Assembly: GCA_945835085.1 (NCBI GenBank)
Contig: CAMAIG010000093.1
Location: 1 to 6,509, forward strand
Reading direction: 5' to 3'
DNA: 6,509 nucleotides
Origin: an uncultured Ruminococcus sp.
GTDB lineage: Bacteria; Bacillota; Clostridia; Oscillospirales; Ruminococcaceae
Of the stretch, positions 6,035 through 6,509 are shown piece after piece. A program made the translations under genes and the position numbers. The notes under the pieces were generated by a model. It ran no database searches. It had not been told where the DNA came from and was given only the letters and a program-made list of their open reading frames with translations. Numbering within the stretch: position 1 is the stretch's first letter; each line of letters opens with the position of its first letter.

Positions 6035-6074
6035 GCGTCGGAAACAAGGCACGAATGTGCATTGGTTTCCACGC
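6035..6074. other. 40-nt interrupted stem-loop
   Basis: GCGT pairs with ACGC, GGAAAC (6040-6045) with GTTTCC (6065-6070), and GCAC (6049-6052) with GTGC (6057-6060) around a GAAT loop. Only a one-base bulge and a small internal loop interrupt it. There is no T run on either side, so it is not an obvious terminator. It looks more like an RNA structural element or a palindromic repeat. Confidence 0.5.
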
Positions 6075-6165
6075 AGAGTCCCAATAGTTTAAATATCGAG
6101 GCTGTCAAGGGGCTAAGGGGGATAGAAAAGGGTTAGGGAAAGAGAGGCTCGGAGGGAAAACCGCA

Positions 6166-6230
6166 GGGGAAGGAAAGGGGGAAATCTGCCCCGGCAGTAA
6201 AAGTCCAGGGATTGCCCCCTTTCCTTTCCT
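6166..6230. other. 16-bp purine/pyrimidine stem with inner hairpin
   Basis: The all-purine arm 6166-6181 pairs with the all-pyrimidine arm 6215-6230 (11 consecutive Watson-Crick pairs, then five more with two wobbles). The 33-nt loop contains CTGC (6186-6189) pairing with GCAG (6194-6197). There is no T run behind it. It is at the end of the purine-rich tract 6107-6183. Confidence 0.5.
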
Positions 6231-6339
6231 GAAGGTTGTCCCTTCGAATTCCCCCGCCGCATAAACGAGATATATTATCATAAATGAGAGCAGACGAATG
6301 AAAAAATCCTGCCAACAACTTACATTAAGCGTGGAAATT

Positions 6340-6360
6340 TACAGAAGTTTTGCTTTGTCA
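6340..6360 (+). repeat. Repeat family, copy 3
   Basis: TACAGAA followed by the 14-mer GTTTTGCTTTGTCA (6347-6360), which recurs exactly at 6394-6407. A shorter relative, TTTTGCTTT, lies between them at 6369-6377. Confidence 0.6.
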
Positions 6361-6386
6361 TTCCTTTATTTTGCTTTCTTCCGTAA

Positions 6387-6407
6387 GTACAGGGTTTTGC
6401 TTTGTCA
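6387..6407 (+). repeat. Repeat family, copy 4
   Basis: GTACAGG followed by the exact 14-mer GTTTTGCTTTGTCA (6394-6407). Its end runs into the left arm of the 6405-6433 palindrome. Confidence 0.6.
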
Positions 6408-6433
6408 AAAACGTGCCACCGGCACCTTTTTGA
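6405..6433. terminator. Symmetric hairpin with A and T flanks, possible bidirectional terminator
   Basis: TCAAAAA and GTGCC (6405-6417) pair with GGCAC and TTTTTGA (6421-6433) around an ACC loop, with one C·C mismatch. The GC core followed by five T on either strand is the layout of a short bidirectional intrinsic terminator. Confidence 0.45.
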
Positions 6434-6460
6434 AAGTTTGTATTGTGGGGATTCCTTTAA

Positions 6461-6507
6461 AGGGGAGGCGGTCTTGTTCGCCTCCCCTCGAAATGCTGTC
6501 GCATTTC
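6461..6507. repeat. Twin hairpin (REP-like palindromic pair)
   Basis: Two perfect hairpins lie side by side. AGGGGAGGCG (6461-6470) pairs with CGCCTCCCCT (6479-6488) around an 8-nt loop. One base later, GAAATGC (6490-6496) pairs with GCATTTC (6501-6507) around TGTC. The palindrome CCTTTAAAGG (6454-6463) overlaps the left edge. This layout suggests a dispersed palindromic repeat cut by the window edge. Confidence 0.5.
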
Positions 6508-6509
6508 TC

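Larger units (their letters stand above)
5872..6509. other. Gene-free, hairpin- and repeat-rich region
   Basis: I see no convincing gene here. Minus-strand reading frames in the region are compositionally poor and lack family motifs and ribosome sites. One plus-strand frame stays open to the window edge (6298-6509) but crosses the repeats in different frames. The region instead holds at least six inverted repeats (5901-5950, 6035-6074, 6166-6230, 6405-6433, 6461-6488, 6490-6507), several copies of a ~20-bp repeat, and a purine-rich strand (6107-6183). It could be structured RNA, decayed small mobile repeats, or both. Confidence 0.6.

Noticed and set aside
5804..6062. Two overlapping minus-strand frames (82 and 64 aa) rich in Cys, Phe and Leu
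   Set aside because: They cross the spoVAC end, the promoter and the 5901-5950 hairpin, overlap each other in different frames, and show no recognisable domain.
6080..6108. TTGACA on the minus strand (6108-6103) as a promoter
   Set aside because: No -10-like hexamer lies at 16-18 nt; the bases there read ATTGGG or TATTGG.
6231..6262. T-arm-like CCCTTCGAATTCCCCC, considered as tRNA or tmRNA
   Set aside because: The TTCGAA is not closed by a T-stem, and no acceptor stem, anticodon arm or CCA end can be drawn around it.
6133..6318. 61-aa minus-strand frame in the purine-rich tract
   Set aside because: The Pro/Phe/Leu-rich composition simply reflects the pyrimidine-rich complement strand. There is no ribosome site or family resemblance.
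5895..6410. CRISPR array
   Set aside because: Copies are few, degenerate, irregularly spaced and in both orientations, and no cas gene is present.

Overview
The window looks like a spore-forming, low-GC-lineage Firmicute of the class Clostridia, probably an intestinal Ruminococcaceae/Oscillospiraceae-type bacterium. The evidence is a SpoVAC sporulation protein, an IspH–ribosomal protein S1 fusion of the kind known from Clostridia, a flavin-dependent thymidylate synthase (ThyX), and strong AAAGGAG-type ribosome binding sites. The species cannot be named from sequence alone.

Layout. Positions 105-5320 hold six genes packed head to tail on the minus strand, read from right to left: a YkgJ-type cysteine-rich protein, thyX, cmk, an alpha/beta hydrolase, plsC and the ispH–S1 fusion. 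Four of the five junctions are tight (1 nt overlap to 17 nt gap) and the last is 45 nt. The set ends at a clear intrinsic terminator (50-89). Read together it is a growth operon: dTMP synthesis (ThyX), CMP/dCMP phosphorylation (Cmk), phosphatidic acid synthesis (PlsC), isoprenoid precursors (IspH) and translation (S1). A complete spoVAC lies at 5389-5829 on the plus strand, divergent from the operon, without spoVAD or spoVAE behind it. Positions 5830-6509 have no convincing gene but many inverted repeats, a degenerate ~20 bp repeat family, a polypurine tract and a twin hairpin at the right edge.

Most interesting points. (1) The 68 nt between the operon and spoVAC contain no good housekeeping promoter on the minus strand. 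A near-perfect extended -10 promoter (TTGACT, 17 nt, TATAAT, with TGG before the -10) lies just beyond the spoVAC stop and points left. RNA from it would cross all of spoVAC antisense and then enter the operon, as in a noncontiguous operon or excludon, and the same DNA can fold as the spoVAC terminator. (2) Inside the ispH–S1 fusion an 8-nt perfect Shine-Dalgarno sequence (AAGGAGGT) precedes an in-frame ATG exactly at the domain junction, while the ispH start itself has only a weak one. This suggests that free four-domain S1 (367 aa) is made in addition to the fusion. (3) The intergenic tail is an unusually dense set of hairpins and repeats that could be a structured RNA or the remains of small mobile repeats. 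All three are readings of raw sequence and have not been tested.
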